Below are positions 18,283-26,243 of a stretch of 64,000 nt of DNA, in pieces. A program made the position numbers and the translations under genes. The notes below the pieces were generated by a model that worked only from the letters and a program-made list of their open reading frames with translations, was not told where the DNA came from and searched no databases. Position 1 is the first letter of the stretch; each line of letters opens with the position of its first letter. The stretch spans positions 1,240,001 through 1,304,000 of the forward strand of contig CAVUAT010000014.1 in the NCBI GenBank assembly GCA_963739545.1, read 5' to 3'. The DNA is from CAVUAT01 sp963739545. Its GTDB lineage: Bacteria > Actinomycetota > Thermoleophilia > Solirubrobacterales > 70-9.

Positions 18283-19017
18283 TCAGACGGGCCGAGGGAG
18301 CAGGCCCGCGAGGATGTGTTCGGTGCCTTCGATGTGCTCACGCATCAGCCGCGCCGCCCCGCTCCCGTCGCCGATCTGGAGCAGCTTGACGATCTTCGCG
18401 TGCTGCTCATTGGACTTCGTCAGCACCTCCTCGGGGTGGGGGATCTCGGCGATCAACTCGCTCATCTGGCCTTGGACCTCTGTCATCGCGCTGACGAGGC
18501 GGGGGGCGTTAGCGGCCTCCGCGACGCCGATGTGGAAGCGCACGTCGGCCCGCCTGTATTCCTCGAAATCTCCGGCCTTGGACATCTTCTTGACGTGCGC
18601 CGTGAGCCGGCCGAGATGCTCTTGGTTGGCCCGCTCGGCGGCGAGGGTCGCGGCGCCCGTCTCGATCGCGACCCGGTAGTCGAGCGCGGCCCACGCCTCG
18701 GTGCTGAGGGCCTCGCCTGGAATCGCCTCCTCGCCGGCCCCCTCGGCGAGCGGCGGCGTTTCGGAGACGAAGGTGCCGCCGCTTCGGCCTCGCAGCGAGA
18801 CCAGGTGTCCGCTCTGGGTCAGGGTGGTCAGGGCCTGGCGCAGGGTCGAGCGCGAGATCGCGAGCTCGCCGGCGAGCTTTCGCTCCGGGGGTAGCTTCGT
18901 ACCCGGCACCAACAGCCCGAGCCTGATCGCCGTTCCCAGCCGCTCGACCGTCTCCTCGAAGGTGGTCGGCGGGCGCACCGGTTTGAACACGGCCTCAAGC
19001 GCCGCATCGCGCTCCAT
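18283..19017 (-). CDS. GntR/FadR-type transcriptional regulator
   Basis: 244 residues: N-terminal winged helix (TKLPPERKLAGELAISRSTLRQALTTL, then HLVSLRGRSGGTFVS) and a C-terminal all-helical FCD effector domain with metal-ligand-like residues (YRRADVRFHIGVAEAAN, HAKIVKLLQIGD, LMREHIEGTEHIL). FCD regulators sense small carboxylates or amino acids. Convergent to the amine-demethylation genes, it may regulate them. TACCTT lies 6 bases before the ATG, so a leaderless message is likely. Confidence 0.88.
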   Translation of the reverse strand: MERDAALEAVFKPVRPPTTFEETVERLGTAIRLGLLVPGTKLPPERKLAGELAISRSTLRQALTTLTQSGHLVSLRGRSGGTFVSETPPLAEGAGEEAIPGEALSTEAWAALDYRVAIETGAATLAAERANQEHLGRLTAHVKKMSKAGDFEEYRRADVRFHIGVAEAANAPRLVSAMTEVQGQMSELIAEIPHPEEVLTKSNEQHAKIVKLLQIGDGSGAARLMREHIEGTEHILAGLLPRPV

Positions 19018-19069
19018 CGATCAAAGGTACATCGCGCCCGCCTTTGGCTGCGCCAGTCAGCGGGCTATC

Positions 19070-19804
19070 CTAGCCGGCTCCCCGCAGCCGCCGAGAGATA
19101 GCTCCACCGGCGCGGCCGGCGAGCGAGCGGCGACGCGGCGTAGGCCGACTGATGCGCCGGAGGGACCCCACGCTGACATCTCCGGCCGCCTCGAGGTGGG
19201 TGGCGAGAGCGATGAATACCTGTGCGGTGGTGAGGGCGTCGCCATCGGCGTGGTGTGGGCGGTGCACCGGCAGGTTCAGGGACCTCGCCAGCTCCGAGAG
19301 GCCGATGGGAGCCCTTCTGCCGGCGACGCCCTGCACTACTCGACCGTCCGGGGGCGCAGCCATGGCGGCGGTGTCCACGATGGGCCCGCGCAGCGCCGCG
19401 CCGTGAGCTTCCAGTGCTGCGCCCAGAAAGCCCTCTTCTATCTGCGCCACATGGGCTACGACGATGCGGCCGCTCATCGCCTCCAGCATCCGGCCGAGCA
19501 CCTGGGGCAGCTCCTTCGCCCCGGCGAGCTCACTCCTTCGCAGGCCGTGGATGCGGATGGTGTCGGCTCCCGGCATCTGCTTCGGGCGGATCAGCTCGTA
19601 GACCGCATCGGCGAGGCGCACCCTGCCTCCCTCCACGGTCACGGCGGCGAAGGAGATGATCTCGTCACGGGCGGGATCGAGCCCCGTTGTCTCGAGGTCG
19701 ACGACGCTGAAGCTCGCCTCCCTCCAGGGGGTGTCGTCTCCGGGCAGCTCCGCGTGGCGATAGGCCTCGAGAATCGCGGGATCCGGTCGCCGCTCGCCGC
19801 TCAA
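19070..19804 (-). CDS. DEDDh 3'-5' exonuclease domain protein
   Basis: 244 residues, DnaQ-like exonuclease. Motif I is FSVVDLETTGLDPARDE and motif III contains HHADGDALTTAQVF, giving the histidine and aspartate of DEDDh enzymes. Motif II reads VVAHVAQIEEGFLGA, where the usual asparagine and aspartate are replaced by valine and glutamate, so activity may be altered. The TTG start overlaps the stop of the CBS/DUF294 gene (TTGA). This pair recurs in bacteria as linked nucleotidyltransferase-CBS and exonuclease genes. Confidence 0.82.
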   Translation of the reverse strand: MSGERRPDPAILEAYRHAELPGDDTPWREASFSVVDLETTGLDPARDEIISFAAVTVEGGRVRLADAVYELIRPKQMPGADTIRIHGLRRSELAGAKELPQVLGRMLEAMSGRIVVAHVAQIEEGFLGAALEAHGAALRGPIVDTAAMAAPPDGRVVQGVAGRRAPIGLSELARSLNLPVHRPHHADGDALTTAQVFIALATHLEAAGDVSVGSLRRISRPTPRRRSLAGRAGGAISRRLRGAG

Positions 19805-21660
19805 GGCATCAACGCGCTGCGCCTCAACTCGTGGCTCAACGTTTTCTGCACCGCGGCCACCTCGCGGAACGCGTCGCGCAGGTAGCGCCGAGTGAGCGGG
19901 TCGAGTTGCATCGGGTCGAGTTCGTCGTCGGGCTCCACGCCGGCGCGAAGCTGCTCCACCTGGTGATCGAGCCGCAGCTCCGAGAACAGCTCGAACGCCT
20001 CCGCCAGGGTTCGCGCGTGCCTCTGCTCGAGCACCCCAGCCTCGGTCGCAGTGCGCAGGCGCTCGAGGGTCGACGTCGTGCGCGCCTCCGCTCGCAGTGC
20101 GCTGTAGCGAGCGATGTTGACTATTGGAAGCAGGCCGGAGTGCTTTACGTCGAAACTCTTGCGGCGCTCGCCGGAGCCGGCGATGACGAAGTTGCGCTGA
20201 AAGCCGGTCGGCGCCTTCGTCGCCAGCGCGAGCTTCAGCATCCAGCGTTCGAGTGTGCGCCCGTGTTTCGCGTCGTAGAGCGCCTGCTTGATCTCCTGAT
20301 GGACCTCGGAGCCGTAGACCGTCCGGGCGTCGAGCAGGATCGAGGTGGCCACCAGCACCCGTTCGTCGCTCGGGTTCGACAGCCAGCTCCCGATCAGGCG
20401 GTGCCACTCCGAGATCGAGTGAGCGGAGAAGCTGCCTGAAGCGGTCACCCCATGGGCGTCGAGCCTCCAGCCGATCGTCTGGACCCATCCGGCGACTTCC
20501 TCTGCGATCGCGTGCGCGTAGCGCTCGGCGCCGGCGGCGTCGGCCTCGTCCTGGTCGGGCCAGGCGATGCCCGAGTCGACGTCGGAAGAAGGCAGCGCTT
20601 CGCGCCGCCCGTGGCTGCCGAGCGAGATCCAGCTGAAGTCGATCGGAGCCGGGTCCGCGGCTGCGATTGCGAGCTCGATCATGCGGCCGATCAGCGCATC
20701 GGCGACCACCGTGATCACCTGCCCGATCTGCGGCGACGAGATCCCGGCGCCGTGCAGCTGGATCACAGTCGCGCGAAGCCGCGCCGCTGCGACGCCCAGC
20801 TCGGCGGGATCGGCCGCTTGCGCGATGGTCCGTCGGAGGATGAAAGGGGTGTGGGCTTCCGCGGCGACGAGGTCCACGTCGGTCAGGACTCCCACCACCT
20901 CCGAGCGGCCCGAGAGCACCGGCAGGTGGCGGATGTCCGCGTCGAGCATCGCCAGCATCACGTCCGCCCCGGGTCGGTCGGCGTCGATGGTCGTCACCGG
21001 GCAAGTCATCACCTCGCTCACCGGCGTCTGGATCGGGAGCCCCTCCGCGACCACCTTCGAGCGCAGGTCGTGGTCGGTGACGATCCCCAGCGAGCCGTCG
21101 GGCGCGCGGATGAGCATCGAGCTGACACCCTCGTCGACCATCCTCCGAGCGGCCTCCCGCACGGTCACCTCGGGAGTGCAGATCAGCGCCTGGCGGCGGA
21201 CCAGCGCCCTCGCGGTCTGCAGTGCCACGTCGGTTCCCGCCGCCGTCGCATTGCCGCCAGCGAAGTGCACCCCGCCGCGCGCCAGCAGCGAGCGGGAGAG
21301 GTAGGGCAGGCTTGACGGTCGGGCCAAGAGCGGGATCACGTCCGCCGGATCGAGGCGGTAGCAAAGGGTGTCCTCGACCGCGCGCGCCTCGAACCCGGTC
21401 GGGAGCCCGGACAGCATCGACGGGTGGCCGAGCAGCTCGCCTTCACCGAGCAGGTCGAGGACCCGGCCGTCCCTGACGAGCGCGATCTCGCCGCGCCGGA
21501 CGATCCTCACGGTCGATGGAGGGGGGTCCCCCTGCGCGAAGATCGTCTCGCCGGCGGCGAAGTACTCGACCTCGGTGCGTGTCGCGATTTGTTCCAGCTC
21601 GGCCTCGGCGAGCGCCGCGAACGGATCTCGGTCCTTGAGAAAGTCGGCGATGTCGTGCAC
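19801..21660 (-). CDS. cNMP-binding / CBS / DUF294 nucleotidyltransferase-like protein
   Basis: 619 residues in four parts. Residues about 10-125 are a cyclic-nucleotide-binding-type jelly roll (EVEYFAAGETIFAQGDPPPS, LLGEGELLGHPSML). About 145-270 are two CBS domains (PEVTVREAARRMVDEGVSSML, DADRPGADVMLAMLDADIRHLPVL). About 290-430 is a DUF294 nucleotidyltransferase-like domain with LGSHGRREALPSSDVDSGIA. A helical C-terminal DUF294 domain follows. Proteins of this layout are thought to be signal-responsive uridylyl/adenylyltransferase relatives; the target is unknown. It is translationally coupled to the exonuclease. Confidence 0.88.
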   Translation of the reverse strand: MHDIADFLKDRDPFAALAEAELEQIATRTEVEYFAAGETIFAQGDPPPSTVRIVRRGEIALVRDGRVLDLLGEGELLGHPSMLSGLPTGFEARAVEDTLCYRLDPADVIPLLARPSSLPYLSRSLLARGGVHFAGGNATAAGTDVALQTARALVRRQALICTPEVTVREAARRMVDEGVSSMLIRAPDGSLGIVTDHDLRSKVVAEGLPIQTPVSEVMTCPVTTIDADRPGADVMLAMLDADIRHLPVLSGRSEVVGVLTDVDLVAAEAHTPFILRRTIAQAADPAELGVAAARLRATVIQLHGAGISSPQIGQVITVVADALIGRMIELAIAAADPAPIDFSWISLGSHGRREALPSSDVDSGIAWPDQDEADAAGAERYAHAIAEEVAGWVQTIGWRLDAHGVTASGSFSAHSISEWHRLIGSWLSNPSDERVLVATSILLDARTVYGSEVHQEIKQALYDAKHGRTLERWMLKLALATKAPTGFQRNFVIAGSGERRKSFDVKHSGLLPIVNIARYSALRAEARTTSTLERLRTATEAGVLEQRHARTLAEAFELFSELRLDHQVEQLRAGVEPDDELDPMQLDPLTRRYLRDAFREVAAVQKTLSHELRRSALMP

Positions 21661-21673
21661 GCAGGCTCCTGGG

Positions 21674-21988
21674 CTAACCCGGGTCCTCGGGCGGGTCCTG
21701 CATGATCCCGCCGCTCGGTTGGACGATCCAGAGCCTGCGGGCGTAGTCGGCGATCGTCGTTTCGTCGAGATCGGCGACGGTCGCGGCGTCGCGCTCTCCC
21801 ATCAGCTTCGCGAGCTCTACCCAGGCCATCGCCACCGGACGAACGCGCATCGTCGGGCCGAAGCCCATCAGGGACTTCAGCTCGGCGGCGCGGCCGTTCG
21901 CGTCCTCCTCGGTCAGCTCGCCGAAGCGGCGATAGCTCTCGCCGTCGTAGACCTTGGCCTCCAAAGCGCGGGTCGATTCCTCGCTCAC
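21674..21988 (-). CDS. Hypothetical protein (104 aa)
   Basis: 104 residues, soluble and mixed charge, beginning MSEESTRALEAKVYDGESYR. A middle segment FGPTMRVRPVAMAWVELAKLM and a short C-terminal IADYARRLWIVQPSGG are visible. No family is recognised. It lies just upstream of the CBS/DUF294 gene on the same strand with a 13-base gap, so it may be the first gene of that operon. Confidence 0.5.
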   Translation of the reverse strand: MSEESTRALEAKVYDGESYRRFGELTEEDANGRAAELKSLMGFGPTMRVRPVAMAWVELAKLMGERDAATVADLDETTIADYARRLWIVQPSGGIMQDPPEDPG

Positions 21989-22042
21989 GATCCGATTCTC
22001 TCACGGCCCCCACGGCCCGCGGGGTAGCACGAAGACAGTCGC

Positions 22043-22058
22043 GTTAGGCCGACCTAAC
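22043..22058. promoter_or_regulatory. Palindromic operator candidate upstream of the hydrogenase operon
   Basis: GTTAGGCCGACCTAAC is a perfect 6-base inverted repeat with a 4-base centre, 25 bases upstream of the -35 box of the predicted hyp promoter. The TTAGG/CCTAA half-sites recall DtxR/MntR-family metalloregulator sites, but the spacing is not that of the 19-base IdeR box. A second inverted repeat CGACC/GGTCG (22065-22079) sits between it and the promoter. Confidence 0.45.
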
Positions 22059-22082
22059 TTTGTCCGACCGTTTTGGTCGTGC

Positions 22083-22111
22083 TTGAAAATCTCAGAATTC
22101 GGTACTAGGTT
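22083..22111 (+). promoter_or_regulatory. Promoter of the hyp/hydrogenase operon
   Basis: TTGAAA (22083-22088), a 17-base spacer and TAGGTT (22106-22111) form a good sigma70-type promoter. The TAGGTT -10 also occurs at the fur-like promoter. It predicts a leader of about 80 bases before hypC, which has an ACGGAGAGGT ribosome site. No other strong promoter is seen until 24980-25093. Confidence 0.55.
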
Positions 22112-22199
22112 GCGGGCAGTCCGGAGCGCAGCAAGCTTCCGGGGTCTGTCTGCCCCGCCGGCCGTCCACCCAGCAGGGCAGAGAACACGGAGAGGTCGT

Positions 22200-22478
22200 A
22201 TGTGCCTGGCGATCCCAGGGCAGGTTGTAGAGGTGGTGGACGAGGTCAACCGCCTCGCCAAGGTGGACGTAGCGGGCGTTCAGCGGAACGTCAACATCGG
22301 CCTCCTCGACGCCGACGGCGATCCTGCGGGCCCCGGCGACTGGGTTCTGATCCACGTCGGCTTCGCCCTCTCGAAGGTGGACGAGGAGGAAGCACGCTCC
22401 ACCCTGAGCATGCTCGAGGGCATGGGCGCCGACTACGAGCAGGAGCTCGAAGAGCTGAAGGCCAGTGTGATCGAGTGA
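22200..22478 (+). CDS. hypC: Hydrogenase maturation chaperone HypC
   Basis: 92-residue HypC/HybG/HupF-family chaperone with the invariant N-terminal MCLAIPGQVVEV, whose Cys2 carries the Fe(CN)2CO unit and contacts the large subunit with HypD. The middle VNIGLLDADGDPAGPGDWVLIHVGFALSKVD matches the family core. The C-terminal helix is acidic. First gene of the hydrogenase operon, preceded by a clear promoter. Confidence 0.95.
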   Translation: MCLAIPGQVVEVVDEVNRLAKVDVAGVQRNVNIGLLDADGDPAGPGDWVLIHVGFALSKVDEEEARSTLSMLEGMGADYEQELEELKASVIE

Positions 22479-22491
22479 GGCGGCGGACCTG

Positions 22492-22725
22492 ATGGCGGGC
22501 CTCGAAGCGGGTTGTGATCACCAAGTCGGGTGCATCACCTGCAGCGACGAGGCCATTGAGATGCGGGTCGAGCGCATCGACACCGACCGCGAGCTCGCGC
22601 TCTGCAGCGCCGGCGACGGCGCGCGCAGCACCGTCGAGATCGCGCTCGTTCAGCCGGTGGCCGAGGGAGAGACGCTGCTGGTCCACGCCGGGACCGCGAT
22701 CGCGCACGCGGCGGTGACGACATGA
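22492..22725 (+). CDS. Small HypC/HupF-like accessory protein
   Basis: 77 residues. It lacks the MCLAIPG start but has an N-terminal CITCSDEAIEMRVERID and the ending ALVQPVAEGETLLVHAGTAIA, which parallels the OB-like core and terminal strand of HypC/HupF proteins. Similar short genes sit beside hypC in actinobacterial hydrogenase clusters. It overlaps hypD by 4 bases (ATGA). Function is probably in Fe(CN)2CO delivery or regulation, but this is inferred from position. Confidence 0.65.
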   Translation: MAGLEAGCDHQVGCITCSDEAIEMRVERIDTDRELALCSAGDGARSTVEIALVQPVAEGETLLVHAGTAIAHAAVTT

Positions 22726-23843
22726 CGATGAAGTACGTCGACGAGTACCGCGACGCGGAGCTCGGCCAGGCGCTCGCCGCGCAGATCCTCTCTTCGATCG
22801 AGCCCGGCCGCCACTACAAGGTGATGGAGGTCTGCGGCGGCCACACCCACTCGATCTACAAGTACGGGATCGACGACCTGCTTCCCGAGAACGTCGAGCT
22901 GGTCCACGGCCCGGGCTGCCCGGTCTGCGTGATGCCGATGGGGCGCATCGACGACGGCATCGCGATGGCCCACCAGGACGGGGTCATCTTCACCTGCTTC
23001 GGCGACATGATGCGGGTGCCCGGATCGGAGAAGACCTTCACCGACGCCAAAGCAGAGGGCGCCGACATCCGCATGGTCTACTCGCCACTCGACGCGCTGC
23101 GGATCGCGAAGGAGAACCCCGACCGCGACGTCGTCTTCTTCGCGATCGGGTTCGAGACCACCGCCCCCTCGACGGCGCTGACTCTCAAGCGAGCCAAGGC
23201 CGAGGGCGTCCCCAACTTCTTCTGCATGTGCAACCACGTCACGATCGTGCCGCCGCTTCGCGCCCTGCTCGACTCGCCCGATCTTCGCCTCGACGGCTTC
23301 ATCGGGCCTGGCCACGTCTCGACGGTGGTCGGCGCGCGGCCCTTCGAGTTCATCCCAGCCGACTACGGCAAGCCGATCGTGGTCGCGGGCTTCGAGCCGC
23401 TCGACATCCTGCAGGCGATCCACATGATCCTGAACCAGATCGGCGAGGGCCGCGCGGAGGTCGAAAACCAGTACGCCCGGGTCGTGCCCTACGAGGGCAA
23501 CATGGCCGCGCTGCGGGTGATGGAGGAGGTCTTCGAGCTGCGGCCCCACTTCGAGTGGCGTGGGCTCGGCTTCATCTCGCAGAGCGCGCTGAAGCTGAGC
23601 GAGGCCTACGCCGACCTCGACGCCGAGCGACGCTGGGAGGTGCCCGGGGTCAGGGTCGCCGACCCCAAGGCCTGCCAGTGCGGCGAGGTGCTGAAGGGAG
23701 TGATCAAGCCTTGGGAGTGCAAGGTCTTCGGCAGCGCCTGCACGCCCGAGCACGCGATCGGCACCTGCATGGTCTCGCCGGAGGGCGCCTGCGCCGCCTA
23801 CTACAACTACGGACGCTTCGCCCGCGAAAGGGAGGTCGTCTGA
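22722..23843 (+). CDS. hypD: Hydrogenase maturation protein HypD
   Basis: 373 residues. HypD is the Fe-S scaffold on which Fe(CN)2CO is assembled with HypC. Visible motifs: MEVCGGHTHSIYKYGI, HGPGCPVCVMP, FFAIGFETTAPSTA, GFIGPGHVSTVVG and the C-terminal cysteine cluster (ACQCGEVLKG, GSACTPEHAIGTCMVSPEG) that binds the 4Fe-4S cluster. Length is normal. The stop overlaps the start of hypE (TGATG). Confidence 0.96.
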   Translation: MTMKYVDEYRDAELGQALAAQILSSIEPGRHYKVMEVCGGHTHSIYKYGIDDLLPENVELVHGPGCPVCVMPMGRIDDGIAMAHQDGVIFTCFGDMMRVPGSEKTFTDAKAEGADIRMVYSPLDALRIAKENPDRDVVFFAIGFETTAPSTALTLKRAKAEGVPNFFCMCNHVTIVPPLRALLDSPDLRLDGFIGPGHVSTVVGARPFEFIPADYGKPIVVAGFEPLDILQAIHMILNQIGEGRAEVENQYARVVPYEGNMAALRVMEEVFELRPHFEWRGLGFISQSALKLSEAYADLDAERRWEVPGVRVADPKACQCGEVLKGVIKPWECKVFGSACTPEHAIGTCMVSPEGACAAYYNYGRFAREREVV

Positions 23844-24979
23844 TGCCCGAGCGCGGAGCCGTCCCGGCGGAGCGCGAGAAGGGAGGTCGTCAGGCCGTAT
23901 CCGATCGAGAGGAGAAGGTCCTGAAGATCATCGAGACCGCGCGGGCGAAGCGCCCAAAGTTCAAGGGCGACACCGTGACGATGGCTCACGGGGCCGGGGG
24001 CAAGGCCACCCAGACGCTGATCGAGGGGCTGTTGCTGCCCGCCCTGGCCTCGGAGGAGAGCGCCCTCGCGGAGCTGGGGGACTCGGGCACCATCCGAATC
24101 GACGACCTCGGGCTGGCGATGAGCACCGACAGCTTCGTGGTCAAGCCGCTGCGCTTCCCCGGTGGCTCGATCGGCGAGCTGGCGGTCAACGGCACCGTCA
24201 ACGACCTTGCGATGGCGGGTGCGAAGCCGGCGGCGCTGAGCCTCTCGCTCATCCTCGAGGAGGGTCTGCCGGCGGACGTGTTGCGCGCCGAGGTCGAGGC
24301 GATCGCCTCCGCGGCCGAGACCGCCGGTGTCGAGGTGATCACCGGCGACACCAAGGTCGTCGAGCGCGGCGCCTGCGACGGCATGTACATCTGCACCTCG
24401 GGGGTCGGCAAGCTCGACGATCGCGCCTCGCTCGCGACCGGGTCGCTTCAGCCCGGCGACAAGATCCTCGTGTCGGGCTCGATCGGCGACCACGGCACTG
24501 CGATCATGCTCGCGCGCGGCGAGTTCGAGCTCGAGTCCGCGGTCAGCTCCGACACCCGCTCGCTCTGGCCCGCCGCCGACGCCCTTATGGAGGCCGCGGG
24601 CGACCAGCTTCGATGCATGCGCGACGCCACCCGCGGCGGCGCGGCGTCGGCGCTGAACGAGCTCGCTCGAGCGTCGAACGTCGCGATGGTCATCCGCGAG
24701 AGCGCGGTGCCGGTGCGCCCGACGGTGGAGGGCGCGTCGGAGATGCTCGGGATCGACCCGATGTACATCGCGAACGAGGGCAAGTTCGTCGCCTTCGTCG
24801 CGCCGGAGCGCAGCGAGGCCGCGCTCGAAGCGCTGCGCTCCGTCGAGGGCTCCGAGGACGCCGCCGAGATCGGCGAGGTCAGGACCGAGCCGACGGGGAT
24901 GGTCCTCGTGGAAACCGCCTTCGGCGGCAAGCGGGTGCTCGACATGCTCGCCGGCGACCCGCTGCCGAGGATCTGCTGA
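23843..24979 (+). CDS. hypE: Hydrogenase maturation protein HypE
   Basis: 378 residues, ATP-dependent dehydratase that turns the carbamoylated C-terminal cysteine into thiocyanate for the Fe(CN)2CO group. It has the glycine-rich TMAHGAGGKATQTLIEG near residue 50, MSTDSFVVKPLRFPGG and DATRGGAASALNE, and ends in the canonical PRIC whose cysteine is the modified residue. The N-terminus has about 45 extra residues before the domain. It is coupled to hypD. Confidence 0.96.
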   Translation: MPERGAVPAEREKGGRQAVSDREEKVLKIIETARAKRPKFKGDTVTMAHGAGGKATQTLIEGLLLPALASEESALAELGDSGTIRIDDLGLAMSTDSFVVKPLRFPGGSIGELAVNGTVNDLAMAGAKPAALSLSLILEEGLPADVLRAEVEAIASAAETAGVEVITGDTKVVERGACDGMYICTSGVGKLDDRASLATGSLQPGDKILVSGSIGDHGTAIMLARGEFELESAVSSDTRSLWPAADALMEAAGDQLRCMRDATRGGAASALNELARASNVAMVIRESAVPVRPTVEGASEMLGIDPMYIANEGKFVAFVAPERSEAALEALRSVEGSEDAAEIGEVRTEPTGMVLVETAFGGKRVLDMLAGDPLPRIC

Positions 24980-25093
24980 TGCGACAGGGACCCACAAGAC
25001 CGATCGAACTTTGCCTAATCGACGCACCGTTTGATGAATATTTTGACGATCATTTCGGTAATAGGCTTGACGCAATCGCTACGAGGAGGAGAG
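24980..25093 (+). promoter_or_regulatory. AT-rich intergenic leader before hydrogenase structural genes
   Basis: A 114-base gap that is clearly richer in A/T than its surroundings separates hypE from the small subunit gene, the only sizeable gap within the early part of the operon. TTGATG and TTGACG hexamers and a TAGGCT occur, and GCCTA/TAGGC half-sites face each other about 50 bases apart, but no hexamer pair has ideal spacing. An internal promoter or processing site is plausible. The gene itself has a strong GAGGAGGAGAG ribosome site. Confidence 0.35.
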
Positions 25094-26182
25094 ATGGCAC
25101 CCGCGACTGAGTTCGTACCCGATCAGGCCAAGACCGAGGCGGTCGAAGCCCATGTGATCTGGATGACCACCGGCCTCAGTTGCGACGGTGACTCCGTCGC
25201 GATGACTTCGGCCACCAACCCGAGCCTCGAGGACATCGTCACCCAGGCGATCCCGGGCATGCCCAAGGTGATCGTGCACAACCCCGTCCTCGCCTATGAG
25301 GTCGGCGAGGAGTTCATGCAGGCCTGGTACGACGCCGAGGCCGGCAAGCTCGACCCGTTCGTGCTCGTGGTCGAGGGATCGATCCCGAACGAGGAGCTGA
25401 GCGGCGAGGGCTACTGGACCGGGATGGGCAACGACCACGAGACCGGCCAGCCGATCACGACCAACGAGTGGCTCGACCGGCTGGCGCCGAAGGCCGCCGC
25501 CGTGGTAGCCGTCGGCACCTGCGCGACCTACGGCGGGATCCCGGCGATGAAGAACAACCCGACCGGAGCGATGGGCGTCGCCGACTACATCGGCTGGGAC
25601 TACAAGTCCGCGGCCGGCCTGCCGGTCGTGAACATCCCCGGTTGCCCCGCGCAGCCCGACAACATGACCGAGGCGCTGCTCTACCTCGCGCTGCATCTCG
25701 CGGGCCGCGCTCCGGTCCCGGAGCTCGACGAGGCGCTGCGGCCGAAGTGGCTGTTCGGGCGCACCGTTCGCGAGAGCTGCAACCGCGCCGGCTTCGCCGA
25801 GCAGGGCGAGTTCGCTACCGAGTACGGCTCCGACCACCGCTGTTTGGTCAAGCTGGGCTGTAGGGGCCCGGTCGTGAAGTGCAACGTGCCCGTGCGCGGA
25901 TGGCAAAGCGGGGTCGGTGGCTGCCCGAACGTTGGTGGGATCTGCATGGCCTGCACGATGCCCGGCTTCCCCGACAAGTACATGCCGTTCATGGACGAGG
26001 ACTTCGCCGGCAGCATTGCCGCCAACACGATCCAGTTCACATGGGGACCGATCGTGCGCTGGGGCCGACGCAGGAACATGAAGAACAAGTACGACGTCGA
26101 GCCCGCGTGGCGGACGCCCGGAAACCAGTTGACCACCGGCTACAAGTCGCGCTCGGCGGGCTACGCCCCGCCAGGGTCCTAG
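25094..26182 (+). CDS. hhyS: Group 1h [NiFe]-hydrogenase small subunit
   Basis: 362-residue Fe-S subunit of a high-affinity (actinobacterial, group 1h/5) hydrogenase that passes electrons from H2 toward the respiratory chain. The proximal cluster motif reads GLSCDGDSVAM: Cys30 is followed by Asp33 where most hydrogenases have Cys, as found in the structurally studied group 1h enzyme. Other ligands lie in VGTCATYGGIPA, NIPGCPAQPD, DHRCLVKLGCRGP and GICMACTMPGFPD. There is no twin-arginine signal or C-terminal anchor, so it stays in the cytoplasm, as usual for this group. The ATG at 25094 is chosen for its ribosome site. Confidence 0.95.
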   Translation: MAPATEFVPDQAKTEAVEAHVIWMTTGLSCDGDSVAMTSATNPSLEDIVTQAIPGMPKVIVHNPVLAYEVGEEFMQAWYDAEAGKLDPFVLVVEGSIPNEELSGEGYWTGMGNDHETGQPITTNEWLDRLAPKAAAVVAVGTCATYGGIPAMKNNPTGAMGVADYIGWDYKSAAGLPVVNIPGCPAQPDNMTEALLYLALHLAGRAPVPELDEALRPKWLFGRTVRESCNRAGFAEQGEFATEYGSDHRCLVKLGCRGPVVKCNVPVRGWQSGVGGCPNVGGICMACTMPGFPDKYMPFMDEDFAGSIAANTIQFTWGPIVRWGRRRNMKNKYDVEPAWRTPGNQLTTGYKSRSAGYAPPGS

Positions 26183-26243
26183 GGGTGATGGCCGACTGAG
26201 CGACCGCATCACCGACCTGGAAAGTTTCTGAGAGGAGAGCTAG

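Noticed and set aside
19805..21364. Extended reading of the exonuclease frame through the CBS/DUF294 gene as a fusion protein
   Set aside because: The upstream part of that frame is Arg/Ala-rich noise while the CBS/DUF294 domains are clear in another frame; the true exonuclease starts at TTG 19804.
22043..22058. IdeR/DtxR iron box
   Set aside because: Half-sites TTAGG/CCTAA fit, but the spacing is 4 bases instead of 9 and the 19-base consensus is not met; kept only as a generic palindrome.
24980..25093. Definite internal promoter before the hydrogenase subunits
   Set aside because: Hexamers resembling -35 and -10 boxes occur but none pair with 16-18 base spacing, so only an AT-rich leader is reported.
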